Shown: positions 46,881-55,493 of the stretch, piece after piece
How the letters are laid out: the number at the start of each line of letters is the position of its first letter
Position numbering within the stretch: the first letter of the stretch is position 1
Assembly (NCBI RefSeq): GCF_002214805.1
Contig: NZ_CP019914.1
Location: forward strand, 930,001-994,000
Direction: 5' to 3'
From: Brachyspira hampsonii
Lineage (GTDB): Bacteria; Spirochaetota; Brachyspiria; Brachyspirales; Brachyspiraceae
Length of the DNA stretch: 64,000 nucleotides
The notes under the pieces: generated by a model
The model's input: the letters and a program-made list of their open reading frames with translations, nothing else
What the model was told of the DNA's origin: nothing
Database searches by the model: none
Made by a program: the position numbers and the translations under genes

Positions 46881-47013
46881 TGAGTTATCATGCATTACTT
46901 AGTTTTCTATGAATCAGCTTATTCTTTAAGCTTCTTTAGAAACAAGTCAAATCATATAACAAATAATAATCTATTACATCAAAATAATTTCTGTTACCAA
47001 AGGAGGAATGTTT

Positions 47014-49104
47014 ATGGGAAAAATTTATAACCCAGAAAGTATTCGTAATGTTGCACTTTTAGGACATGTGGGAAGCGGTAAAACTAGTTTGAATGAAGCC
47101 TTACTCTATAGAGCTAAATCTATAGATAAAAAAGGTGAAATCGAAAGAGGAACTACAGTCAGTGATTATACAGACGAAGAAATCAAGCAAAAAATGTCCA
47201 TAAGAACTTCTTTAAGTTTTATAGAATGGAAGGATCATAAAATTAATTTGCTGGACATTCCTGGGTCGGGTGATTTCAGCGGTGAGATTAACCCTGCTTT
47301 AAGAGTGGCTGAATCATGTATTGTTGTTATAGATGCAGAATTCGGAATACAAATAGAAACAGAAAAACATTGGCAGATGGCTAATAATTTCAGAAGACCT
47401 AGAATAGTATTTATCAATAAAATAGATAAAGAAATGGTTGATCATAAAGCTTTATTAGAAAAAATTGAAAATAACTTTAAAGAACCTCCTGTAGTTCCTA
47501 TACAAATTCCTATGGGTAATGGTAAAGATTTTAAAGGTATAATAGATGTTATTTATCATAAAGCATATTTCAGAGATGATCATGGAAAAATAGTAGAGGC
47601 AGAAATACCTGAAGAATATTATGAAGAGTACAGAGCAACACGCGACAGATTAAAAGAATTAGTATGCGAAGTTGATGACGGACTTATGGAAAGATATTTA
47701 GACGGCGGAAAATTTACAGATGAAGAATATATAGAAGCTCTAACAAAATCTATACTTCAATATAAAGTAGTACCTATTCTATTTGGAACTTCTATAAGAG
47801 ATATAGGTATGGGAGCGGTACTAGATACTATAATAAGATATATGCCTTCGCCTTCTTATGTACCTGTTACAGACGGTACAGACCTTTTAACTAATGAACC
47901 TGCAACAAGAAGCATATTAGGTGATGATAATCCTTTCGCTGCATTTGTGTTTAAAACTACTATAGATCAATATGCCGGAAGAATCTCTTTCTTTAAAGTT
48001 CGTTCCGGAAGTATAAAAAGCGGCGATGAAATATATAATTCCAGAACAGGTAAAAAAGAAAAAGTATCTCATATATATATGGCTAGAGGAAAAAAACAAA
48101 TAGAAAGCGACACTATTACAGCAGGAGATATAGGAGTATTAGCAAAACTTTCAGACTGCAGAACAGGCGATACTATAAGTTCTCCGTCTGCCCCATTCCA
48201 ATTCTTACCTCTTAAAGTCCCTCAGCCTATATACTTTACCGCTATTAAAATACTCAAAAATGATATAAAAGCTCTTGAAGTACTTGATACTATTGCTCAG
48301 GAAGATTTAACTTTTCATGTAGAGTATGACAGTGAAACTAAAGAAACTATCATTAAAGCTATGGGTGCTTTACAGGTAAAATTAGCATTGGAAAGAGTAG
48401 TATCTCTTACTAAAGCTGAAATAGAACAAAGTGTTCCTAGAGTAGCATACAGAGAAACTATAAGAAAGAAAGCTCAGGCACAATACAGACATAAAAAACA
48501 ATCCGGAGGAAGCGGACAGTTCGGAGAAGTTCATTTAGAAGCAGAACCCCTTCCTAGAGACGGCGGTTATGAATTTATTAATGATATATTCGGAGGAGCT
48601 ATACCTAAACAATATATACCGGGAGTAGAAAAAGGTATACAAGATGCTATGGCACAGGGACCTTTGGGAAGATATCCTATGGTTGATATAAAAGTAAGAC
48701 TTTTTGACGGTAAATACCATGATGTAGACTCTAATGAATTGTCATTTAGAATAGCAGGTTCTATGGCAGCAAAAGAAGCATTCAAAAATGCAAGTCCTGT
48801 ATTATTAGAGCCTATTATGAAAGTTACAGTTTATGTGCCTGAGGAGTTTACAGGTGCTATAATGAATGAACTTACAGGTAAAAGAGGAAAAATTTTGGGT
48901 ATGGAAGCAGCATCAAATACTATACAGATGATTAAAGCTGAAGTTCCATTATCTGAAATGCTTACTTACTCTATAGAAATGAAAGCATCTACTTCAGGAA
49001 GAGGTACTTTTGAAATGGAGCATTCCCACTATCAAGAGCTTACAGGACCTTTAGCCGATAAGGTTATAGAGGAAAGAAAAGCATTGCTTGGCAGCGGAGA
49101 GTAA
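47014..49104 (+). CDS. EF-G-like translational GTPase (FusA2 type)
   Basis: A 696-residue ribosome-associated GTPase paralogue of EF-G. G1 is GHVGSGKT, G4 NKID, and the domain IV phrase AQYRHKKQSGGSGQFGEV and the domain V region (LTYSIEMKASTSGRGTFEM) are all present. G3 reads DIPGSGDF instead of the EF-G DTPGH, so the catalytic His position holds Ser, as in other EF-G2-like paralogues. The start is ATG 47014, seven nt after a strong AGGAGG; an earlier in-frame ATG at 47008 sits on the ribosome-binding site and is rejected. The canonical fusA is not in the window. Confidence 0.9.
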   Translation: MGKIYNPESIRNVALLGHVGSGKTSLNEALLYRAKSIDKKGEIERGTTVSDYTDEEIKQKMSIRTSLSFIEWKDHKINLLDIPGSGDFSGEINPALRVAESCIVVIDAEFGIQIETEKHWQMANNFRRPRIVFINKIDKEMVDHKALLEKIENNFKEPPVVPIQIPMGNGKDFKGIIDVIYHKAYFRDDHGKIVEAEIPEEYYEEYRATRDRLKELVCEVDDGLMERYLDGGKFTDEEYIEALTKSILQYKVVPILFGTSIRDIGMGAVLDTIIRYMPSPSYVPVTDGTDLLTNEPATRSILGDDNPFAAFVFKTTIDQYAGRISFFKVRSGSIKSGDEIYNSRTGKKEKVSHIYMARGKKQIESDTITAGDIGVLAKLSDCRTGDTISSPSAPFQFLPLKVPQPIYFTAIKILKNDIKALEVLDTIAQEDLTFHVEYDSETKETIIKAMGALQVKLALERVVSLTKAEIEQSVPRVAYRETIRKKAQAQYRHKKQSGGSGQFGEVHLEAEPLPRDGGYEFINDIFGGAIPKQYIPGVEKGIQDAMAQGPLGRYPMVDIKVRLFDGKYHDVDSNELSFRIAGSMAAKEAFKNASPVLLEPIMKVTVYVPEEFTGAIMNELTGKRGKILGMEAASNTIQMIKAEVPLSEMLTYSIEMKASTSGRGTFEMEHSHYQELTGPLADKVIEERKALLGSGE

Positions 49105-49134
49105 TAATTAGAGGTAATGTATATAAAAATAAAG

Positions 49135-49163
49135 TTGATATTTTTTATATACTATCATATAAT
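49135..49163 (+). promoter_or_regulatory. Candidate promoter of the EIIA/zinc-ribbon gene
   Basis: TTGATA (49135-49140), a 17-bp spacer and TATAAT (49158-49163), with AGGAG before the ATG at 49194. It would separate this gene from the EF-G-like gene upstream. Confidence 0.6.
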
Positions 49164-49193
49164 ATTAGAATATGTATAAAACTAGGAGATTGT

Positions 49194-50012
49194 ATGCTCA
49201 AAATAATTGACAAAATCACAAAAGAACATGTATTTGAAGACTTGGAATCAAAAGACAAAGAATCACTTTTTAGAGCGTTAAGTGAAAAAATTGCACCAGT
49301 TGCTTCTGCTTCTGCAGATGCTATATTCGATGCATTCAAAAAACGTGAAGATGAATACACTACTAACATTGGAAATGGGGTTGCTGTTCCTCATGGAAGA
49401 ATACAAGGTTATGGAAAAACTGATATATTTGTTGGTTTCTTAAAAGATGAAATTAACTATGATTCAGACTCTGATGAAAAAAGTCCTGTTAAACTTGTAT
49501 TTGCAATACTTTCCGATCTTGATAACCCACAGGATTACCTTTTAAACCTTTCTCAAATTTTCTTCTTGGTAAATCAAAAAGAAATACTTGATAAAGTTAT
49601 GGCTACTAAAAGCTATGATGAACTTGCTTCTGTTTTAGAATCATTCAAAAAATTAGATGAAAAATTTGAAGCTGAAAAACAAATTAAATTCTTAATTGAA
49701 CTTGAAAGAGCTGAAATACAAATTAAAGCTTATGAACTTTACAGCTCTACTCACTCTCAGCAAAAATCTGATGTTGTTTTAGAAGAGTATAAAAAATACA
49801 AAGACACTATATTAAGCAAAATTGATGTTGCTGTATTAGAAAATTACAAAAGGATTAAAGAAAATAAAGGTGAAGCCCTAGCTAAAATAGAAAATTACAA
49901 ATGCAGTGCTTGTAATGTTGCTATACCTAAAATGACTGTTAATGAAGTTAGAAGACAAAATCAAATTATTATGTGCTTCCACTGCGGAAGAATATTATTT
50001 ACTACTGACTGA
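49194..50012 (+). CDS. EIIA (PtsN-like) domain fused to a C4 zinc ribbon
   Basis: A 272-residue cytoplasmic protein. The N-terminal ~150 residues are a fructose/nitrogen-type PTS EIIA domain, with phosphoryl-accepting H67 in GVAVPHGRIQGYGK. A helical, charged linker (residues ~155-230) leads to a zinc ribbon with cysteines C237, C240, C261 and C264 (CSAC ... CFHC), similar to the zf-RING_7/C4-type domain. It is likely regulatory rather than a sugar transporter component, since no EIIB or EIIC gene is nearby. The domain fusion is unusual. Confidence 0.88.
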   Translation: MLKIIDKITKEHVFEDLESKDKESLFRALSEKIAPVASASADAIFDAFKKREDEYTTNIGNGVAVPHGRIQGYGKTDIFVGFLKDEINYDSDSDEKSPVKLVFAILSDLDNPQDYLLNLSQIFFLVNQKEILDKVMATKSYDELASVLESFKKLDEKFEAEKQIKFLIELERAEIQIKAYELYSSTHSQQKSDVVLEEYKKYKDTILSKIDVAVLENYKRIKENKGEALAKIENYKCSACNVAIPKMTVNEVRRQNQIIMCFHCGRILFTTD

Positions 50013-50020
50013 TAACATTA

Positions 50021-50434
50021 ATGATAAGTAATTTATTAAAAATATGGACAGCTAAAAGAAATGTTTTAATAATACTTCTTTTAGCTTTCCTTTATATTTC
50101 ATGCTCGCCTAATAAACCTAGCTCTCTTCTTTCTGAGTTTTATAACTACCCTAATCCCTTTTCGCCTTCTAACGGTGAGAATACTACATATAAGGTATCC
50201 ATTGAAAGCGGTGAAATTATAAGTGCAAAAGTGGAAATATATTCTCAAAATGGTGATTTAATGGATTCAAAAGATTTAATTATTGATGCTTCAAAAAAAA
50301 CAGCATCTTGTATATGGTCCGGACTTGATAAAAATGGTAAATATCTTCCTTCTGCCGTTTATAATGCTAAAGCAACAGTAAAAGATAATCAGGATTCCAC
50401 ATTTACAGCTGAATTCAAAACTTCTATAAGATAA
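50021..50434 (+). CDS. Lipoprotein with FlgD-like Ig domain
   Basis: A 137-residue lipoprotein. A basic start and a hydrophobic stretch lead to lipobox LYISC (C28). The rest resembles the FlgD_ig fold often found at the C-terminus of T9SS-type or surface proteins (YPNPFSPSNGENTTYKVSI, VEIYSQNGDLM, WSGLDKNGKYLPSAVYNAKATVKD). It is 8 bp behind the EIIA gene, so co-transcribed. The substrate or partner is unknown. Confidence 0.75.
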   Translation: MISNLLKIWTAKRNVLIILLLAFLYISCSPNKPSSLLSEFYNYPNPFSPSNGENTTYKVSIESGEIISAKVEIYSQNGDLMDSKDLIIDASKKTASCIWSGLDKNGKYLPSAVYNAKATVKDNQDSTFTAEFKTSIR

Positions 50435-50528
50435 TAAGATAAAATCAGAAAATTAAAATAAAACTATTAATTAAATAAGCTTTATATTGTTGTTAGCGAT
50501 AAACTTTTTATTTATGCATTATTAAAAA

Positions 50529-50566
50529 TCAGCTGACAACTTCATTCATCAGTTATCAGCTGCTCC
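50529..50566 (-). terminator. Probable terminator of the 50576-51697 gene
   Basis: A GC-rich inverted repeat (CAGCTGATAACT paired with AGTTGTCAGCTG, one mismatch) followed on the minus strand by ATTTTTAA. Confidence 0.6.
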
Positions 50567-50575
50567 TTTATAGCT

Positions 50576-51697
50576 TTAATTAGAATTCTTTATTTTTTCT
50601 ATCCAAGTATTATATTCTTCTTCTGATATTTCATCTAATATCTTCACATAAGGTTTTAATTTCTGATGAGGTTTTGTGAAATAGCTTATATCCCATTTTA
50701 CAGGTTTTGTCCACATTCCTTCACTATCCATAATCAGTATATGAGTGCCGTCTAAATCAGGAATTTCTTCCGGAGACATATCACTATATAATATTTTATA
50801 ACAATCCAATTCACCATTCTCATCTTCAATATTGTAACTGCCGTCTTTTTGAAGTGCATATATGGTGTAATACTGCTGATGTGCCTCTGTTTCCATTAAT
50901 TCCTGAGGATGTTCATTTCCAATGGCTATATTATAAATAGTTTCATTAAACTCATAATTATCTATACCGTATCTTTTTAATAATCCTTTTTTATATAATT
51001 CTGCTTCTAATAGTGTTATAAGATAATATCCATTACTCATATCTGAAGCCTCTATATAAAAACCTCTCTGTACTTTAGAAGAAAGAACAAGAATTTTTGT
51101 CTTACAGCATGCCTCTATACCAATATGTATATATGATAAAGCATTAATATAAGGCTCTAAATATTCTATATGATCTTCAAGTCCTAAATTAATAAAATAC
51201 TTTCTTAAATCCTGATTAGAACATATAACCGTCATAACAGGAGGAATCATCATATCAATTCCAATAAATGCCTCTAATGGTTTATAATCTAATCTGTACA
51301 TAATATCTATATTAATGCGGGCTATATCATCATCAGTAAGATCATCTTCGTCTACATTATAAAGCTGAGCGGCATTCTCTATAAAACGGCAGGCATTATC
51401 TATATTTCTAAAAAATAAATTAATAATATTTTTACCTATTTCATCATCTATTATATCTTCATGATGAATTGAATGTCCTACAAAATTGGCAGCATAGTAT
51501 GATTTTAGTATATCCATATTTTCAAATTCTGATGCTATTTGTCTGCATATATCCAATTCTTTATCATGATTTTCTTTTACATACTCTTTTAATTTTAAGA
51601 ATTTCTCGTTTTGAGATACAAGTTTTTTATTTGCAACTTCTTCAACATTTGATTTTTGCTTAGTGTAGTCAATATACTCTTTTAATATGTCTTCCAT
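50576..51697 (-). CDS. Hypothetical acidic protein
   Basis: A 373-residue soluble protein with many Glu/Asp residues and no signal peptide or membrane segment. The N-terminal ~60 residues are coiled-coil-like, the middle is helical (SIHHEDIIDDEIGKNIINLFFRNI, ALSYIHIGIEACCKTKILVL), and the C-terminal part is beta-rich (GTHILIMDSEGMWTKPVKWDISYF). No family recognised. It lies 35 bp downstream of the DUF554 gene on the same strand. Confidence 0.6.
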   Translation of the reverse strand: MEDILKEYIDYTKQKSNVEEVANKKLVSQNEKFLKLKEYVKENHDKELDICRQIASEFENMDILKSYYAANFVGHSIHHEDIIDDEIGKNIINLFFRNIDNACRFIENAAQLYNVDEDDLTDDDIARINIDIMYRLDYKPLEAFIGIDMMIPPVMTVICSNQDLRKYFINLGLEDHIEYLEPYINALSYIHIGIEACCKTKILVLSSKVQRGFYIEASDMSNGYYLITLLEAELYKKGLLKRYGIDNYEFNETIYNIAIGNEHPQELMETEAHQQYYTIYALQKDGSYNIEDENGELDCYKILYSDMSPEEIPDLDGTHILIMDSEGMWTKPVKWDISYFTKPHQKLKPYVKILDEISEEEYNTWIEKIKNSN

Positions 51698-51731
51698 TGA
51701 TAATATCTCCTAACATTTTTTATATATTATA

Positions 51732-52430
51732 TCATAAAAATTGAATATAAGGTATAAGTAAAACAAGTAAAATAGAATAAATTAAAGCAGGAAGAAAATC
51801 TCCTGTTTTTATTTTAGTTAATTTTAATAAATTTATTCCTATCATCATAACTGTAGCCCCTCCTACAGCAGAAACTTCATTAAGCATTGTTTCAGAAACA
51901 TAAGGCTCTAAAAAAGATGAAAGTATAGTTAAAGCACCTTGATATACAAATATGCTTATTATAGAAAAAGCAACTCCTATACCATAAACTGTAGCCATAA
52001 ATACTGCAACAAATCCGTCTATTACACTTTTAGTGAATATTAAATCATATATACCTTGAGTTCCTGCCTGAAATGAGCCTAATATAGACATAGAGCCTGA
52101 ACAGAAAAGTATTGAAGAAGTTAAAAATCCTAAAGCAAAATTACCTGAATTTTCCTTAAAAGCAAATTTATTTTTTAAAAACTCTCCGAAAAATTCTATT
52201 TTTTCTTCTATTCTAAAGAATGTACCTGTAACTCCTCCAAGCATTATTGACACAGCAAATATCAATATATGCTTTGTAGTTATAGCCATAGTTATACCGA
52301 TAGTAAGAGATATTATACCTGCTGCTATAAAAACAGGTTCTTCATACCTTTTTGATAATTTATTTTTAAATGCAAAACCTATAACAGAACCTACAAGAAC
52401 TGCTATCATATTAACAAAAACCGCTATCAT
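51732..52430 (-). CDS. DUF554-family membrane protein
   Basis: A 232-residue polytopic membrane protein with about six or seven segments, starting MIAVFVNMIAVLVGSVIGFAFK and carrying the family phrases GGVTGTFFRIEEKIE and LTSSILFCSGSMSILGSFQ. DUF554 members (YqgA/YdfK) have no assigned role. Its promoter must lie between 52431 and 52505, since aroK ends at 52506 on the same strand. Confidence 0.85.
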   Translation of the reverse strand: MIAVFVNMIAVLVGSVIGFAFKNKLSKRYEEPVFIAAGIISLTIGITMAITTKHILIFAVSIMLGGVTGTFFRIEEKIEFFGEFLKNKFAFKENSGNFALGFLTSSILFCSGSMSILGSFQAGTQGIYDLIFTKSVIDGFVAVFMATVYGIGVAFSIISIFVYQGALTILSSFLEPYVSETMLNEVSAVGGATVMMIGINLLKLTKIKTGDFLPALIYSILLVLLIPYIQFL

Positions 52431-52505
52431 ACTTTAATCCTAACATTATTATAATATATAATTAGCTATATAAATTAAATAATATAATGCTTCTTTCAAA
52501 TTTTA

Positions 52506-53039
52506 TCAACAGTAATTTTTTATGCTTTCATAAAATTTTTTAAAAGTATTATCAATATTATCTTCCCAACTGTGATGAGTGAATATAATATGTGCTGATT
52601 CTCTGTATAATCTGTCTCTTTGTTTTGATAATTCCAACAATTTATTTTTATCTTTAGCAAGAAGAGGTCTTTGAGAAGGATCTATATTTTCAAGTATGAT
52701 GTCAGGATTTCTGTCTACAAAAATAGTTAATCCTTTATCCTTCATAATATTTCTATTTTTTTCAGAGAGAACTATACCTCCGCCTGTAGATATGACGGCA
52801 TTACTTAGGCTGCTTAATTCCTGCAATACATCACTTTCAAGATTTCTAAAATAAGTCTCTCCATTATTAGCAAAAATCTCTGTTATAGTACTGCCCTCTT
52901 TATCTTCTATAAAAGAATCCATATCATAAAACTGATAATTTAATTTTTTAGCGAGCATTTTTGATAATGCACTTTTTCCGCATCCCGGCAAACCTATAAT
53001 AAATATAATTTTACTATTTTTTATATCTTTATTATTCAT
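52506..53039 (-). CDS. aroK: Shikimate kinase
   Basis: A 177-residue kinase that phosphorylates shikimate in the aromatic pathway. Walker A GLPGCGKSALSK, the substrate-binding DMDSFIEDKEG, FRNLESDVL and the STGGGIVLSE loop, and the lid region SQRPLLAK are present. The start is taken as the ATG at 53039, with AGGTG six nt upstream; the longer GTG at 53048 is less favoured. It overlaps the pheA stop by 8 bp, so both are one operon. Confidence 0.95.
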   Translation of the reverse strand: MNNKDIKNSKIIFIIGLPGCGKSALSKMLAKKLNYQFYDMDSFIEDKEGSTITEIFANNGETYFRNLESDVLQELSSLSNAVISTGGGIVLSEKNRNIMKDKGLTIFVDRNPDIILENIDPSQRPLLAKDKNKLLELSKQRDRLYRESAHIIFTHHSWEDNIDNTFKKFYESIKNYC

Positions 53040-54156
53040 TATATACACCTAAAATAATTAAATTTTCAACGCTTTTTTTAAACTCTTCAAACTCTGATTT
53101 GTTCTTTTTAAAATCACCTGTCATATCAATATAAAAATAATACTGCCATTTTCTTTCAACATGCGGACGGCTTACTATAGAAGTTAAATTAAAACTTTTT
53201 AATTTCTCCAAAGAATCCGCCAAACTTCCTTCTTCATGAGGAAGAAGAAATCTGATAGTCATTTTATTGCCTGTTGTTAAAGCATTATCATAATTAGCAA
53301 CTATAATAAAACGAGTGGTATTGCCTTTAATATTTTCAATATTTTCTTCAAGCATTTCTAAATCATAAATTTTGCAAGAATGCTTATTAGAAATGGAAGC
53401 CATAGTTTTATCGTCTCCATTAGAAACTATGAATGCTGCTTCTGCTGTATTAGATGATGTTAACTCTTCAAAATTATTTTCTTTTATAAAATTAGAACAT
53501 TGTTTTAAAGCCTGATGATGGGATATTACTTTTTTAATATCTTTTATACTAGTGCCTTTTTTTGCCATAAGTCCGTATTCTATAGGAAGATAAACTTCTC
53601 CGACTATCTTACAATTATAATCAGCAAGTATATCCAAAACTTCATTAACCATCCCTGTGGAAGAATTCTCTAAGGGCAAAACTCCGTAATAACATTCTCC
53701 GCTTCTTATGCTCTCAAGTACATCATCAAAATGTTCTTTCTTTACAAGTTTAGCATTCTCACCAAAAAATTTTAAAGCCGCTTCATGTCCGTTTCCGCCT
53801 TCTCTGCCCTGATATACTATTTTTTCATCGTATTTTATATTTTCTTTATTATCATCTTTTTTATCTTCTGCTGAATTATATCCTCCAATCAAATGTTTCT
53901 GAAGCTGTTTTGATGTATACATTATATCATTATAAATAGTAGTAATTAATCCTGATAATTCTTTATTTTCAAGCAATTCTATTTTTTTTGCTATTACTTC
54001 TTTTTCTCTTTTAGGATCGAATATAGGGGCATTATATTTCTTTTTTGTCTCCCCCACTTTCAAACTTATTTTCATTCTTTCATCTATCAAATTTACTATC
54101 TGCTTATCTATTGAGTCAATTTCTTTTCTTAATTCCTGTAATTCATCATTAAGCAT
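53032..54156 (-). CDS. pheA: Bifunctional chorismate mutase / prephenate dehydratase (P-protein)
   Basis: A 374-residue enzyme making phenylpyruvate from chorismate. The chorismate mutase domain spans residues ~1-90 (LRKEIDSIDKQIVNLIDERM, KYNAPIFDPKREKEV), the prephenate dehydratase domain ~112-288 (YQGREGGNGHEAALKFFG, YGVLPLENSSTGMV, TTRFIIV), and a C-terminal ACT domain ~295-370 (LPHEEGSLADSLEKLKSFNLTSIVSRPH) for Phe feedback. The ESRP-like motif is present as SRPHVER. It is operonic with aroK. Confidence 0.95.
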   Translation of the reverse strand: MLNDELQELRKEIDSIDKQIVNLIDERMKISLKVGETKKKYNAPIFDPKREKEVIAKKIELLENKELSGLITTIYNDIMYTSKQLQKHLIGGYNSAEDKKDDNKENIKYDEKIVYQGREGGNGHEAALKFFGENAKLVKKEHFDDVLESIRSGECYYGVLPLENSSTGMVNEVLDILADYNCKIVGEVYLPIEYGLMAKKGTSIKDIKKVISHHQALKQCSNFIKENNFEELTSSNTAEAAFIVSNGDDKTMASISNKHSCKIYDLEMLEENIENIKGNTTRFIIVANYDNALTTGNKMTIRFLLPHEEGSLADSLEKLKSFNLTSIVSRPHVERKWQYYFYIDMTGDFKKNKSEFEEFKKSVENLIILGVYNE

Positions 54157-54269
54157 AATTATATCCCTTTTATAAATTTAAATATTTAAGATTATACTAA
54201 ATAGATTTCAAATTGTAAAGGATTTTATTTTTTATAAATTATATAAAGCTCTAAATTTAATAAAAGCTA

Positions 54270-54354
54270 GGGCGGGTGCTTTGATATCTATATAAAACAA
54301 AGAAAGAAATTAATTTTAATTTTAAAAAAATTAATAAGTATAGTGGGCGGGGGA
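54270..54354 (-). repeat. GC-rich intergenic element, copy 1 (reverse)
   Basis: Box GGGCGGGTGCT (54270-54280) and box GGGCGGGGGA (54345-54354), with 68 nt between the GGGCGGG cores. It is the reverse complement of the copy at 63766-63887, with the same flanking bases (GGGCGGGTGCT and GGGGGAnTTA). The outer CACGC box is not found. Confidence 0.75.
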
Positions 54355-54390
54355 TTAGAGAAAAGTTCAAAAGAAAATTTATTTTAATTT

Positions 54391-54509
54391 CCCACCCTTT
54401 AAGTTTATAGTTTACTCTGTAATATGTATTTTATTTATATTGATAACTAATCAAGAAAAAGCATACCCACCCAAGCATTTTTTAAATTTTATGGCTTTTA
54501 ACTGCACGC
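54391..54509 (+). repeat. GC-rich intergenic element, copy 2 (forward)
   Basis: Boxes CCCACCCTTTA (54391-54401), AGCATACCCACCCAA (54460-54474) and CACGC (54505-54509). The two CCCACCC cores are 68 nt apart, and CACGC is 32 nt after the second. Together with copy 1 it makes an inverted pair. Confidence 0.8.
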
Positions 54510-54701
54510 GATAAATAGAATTCTAATTTATAGTGCAATTATATAATTTCAGACTAGATTTGTTTTTATTAAAGTCTTTTATATTTTATTTATAAATGTT
54601 TCTTATTTAAATTAAAGATATAATTTATTAATTTCTCTATATTAAAACAGTTATATTTTTTATACTCTTCATAATCAATAATATTAATAAAGTATAAATT
54701 A

Positions 54702-54729
54702 TTGACTTTATACAACATAAGTATAGAAT
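54702..54729 (+). promoter_or_regulatory. Candidate promoter of the pnuC-nadR operon
   Basis: TTGACT (54702-54707), a 16-bp spacer and TAGAAT (54724-54729). No NiaR- or NadQ-type operator was identified; a regulator binding site cannot be excluded. Confidence 0.4.
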
Positions 54730-54760
54730 AATAAAAAATTATTTAAATAAAAAAACTATA

Positions 54761-55450
54761 ATGAAAAATTTTATAAAAAATGAACTTAAAAATTGGAAAG
54801 CTTTAGAAGTATTATGGACACTAACAGCAAGCGGTATAATATTGTCGCTTTCTATATATTGGAAAGAAAATATTATAGGCATAGTATCATCAATAAGCGG
54901 TATATTATGCGTAATACTTACAGGTAAAGGAAAATTATCTTCATATATATTTGGAATGATTAATACTATTCTATATTCGTATATTGCTTTTAATGCCAAA
55001 TACTATGGTGAGTTTATGCTTAATGTCTTCTATTATATACCTATGAATATAGCCGGGTTTATACTTTGGAGCAGAAATTTAAATAAAGAAAACAGCGAAG
55101 TTATAAAAACAAAATTGGATAATAAATATAAAACTATAATATTTACTTTCTCTTTTATATCAATATTTATTTACGGACTTATATTAAAAAAATTAGGAGG
55201 CTCTCTTCCCTTTGTAGATAGTGCAAGTACAGTATTTGCTATAACAGCTCAGATACTATGCATAAAAAGATGTTCAGAACAATGGATAATGTGGATATTA
55301 GTAAACATTTTAAATATTTCTATATGGTATATTAACTTTTCAATTGGAGGAGATAATATAGCAACTTTACTTATGTGGAGTGTATATTTAGTTAATGCTA
55401 TATTTATGCTTATAAAATGGTACAAAGAAGCAAATGCTGCAAAAAATTGA
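54761..55450 (+). CDS. pnuC: Nicotinamide riboside transporter PnuC
   Basis: A 229-residue membrane protein with seven hydrophobic segments and the PnuC hallmarks WTLTASGIILSLSIYWKE, LSSYIFGMINTILYSYIAF and YYIPMNIAGFILW. It takes up nicotinamide riboside for NAD synthesis. It lies upstream of nadR (43-bp gap), the salvage enzyme for the same compound, so the two form an uptake-and-use unit. No Shine-Dalgarno is evident before the ATG. Confidence 0.95.
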   Translation: MKNFIKNELKNWKALEVLWTLTASGIILSLSIYWKENIIGIVSSISGILCVILTGKGKLSSYIFGMINTILYSYIAFNAKYYGEFMLNVFYYIPMNIAGFILWSRNLNKENSEVIKTKLDNKYKTIIFTFSFISIFIYGLILKKLGGSLPFVDSASTVFAITAQILCIKRCSEQWIMWILVNILNISIWYINFSIGGDNIATLLMWSVYLVNAIFMLIKWYKEANAAKN

Positions 55451-55493
55451 TAAATTAAGTATTTAATAAAAATAATTATTATTCGGAGTTTTT

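Larger units (their letters stand above)
54157..54760. other. 604-bp intergenic region with repeat element copies
   Basis: Between divergent pheA and pnuC. No coding region seen. It holds two oppositely oriented copies of a GC-rich repeat element (described separately) and, near the right end, a promoter for pnuC. The rest is AT-rich and unannotated. Confidence 0.7.

Noticed and set aside
54270-54354. G-quadruplex
   Set aside because: Only two G-triplet pairs per box and a 68-nt gap; the fixed spacing suits a protein site or paired structure better than a quadruplex.
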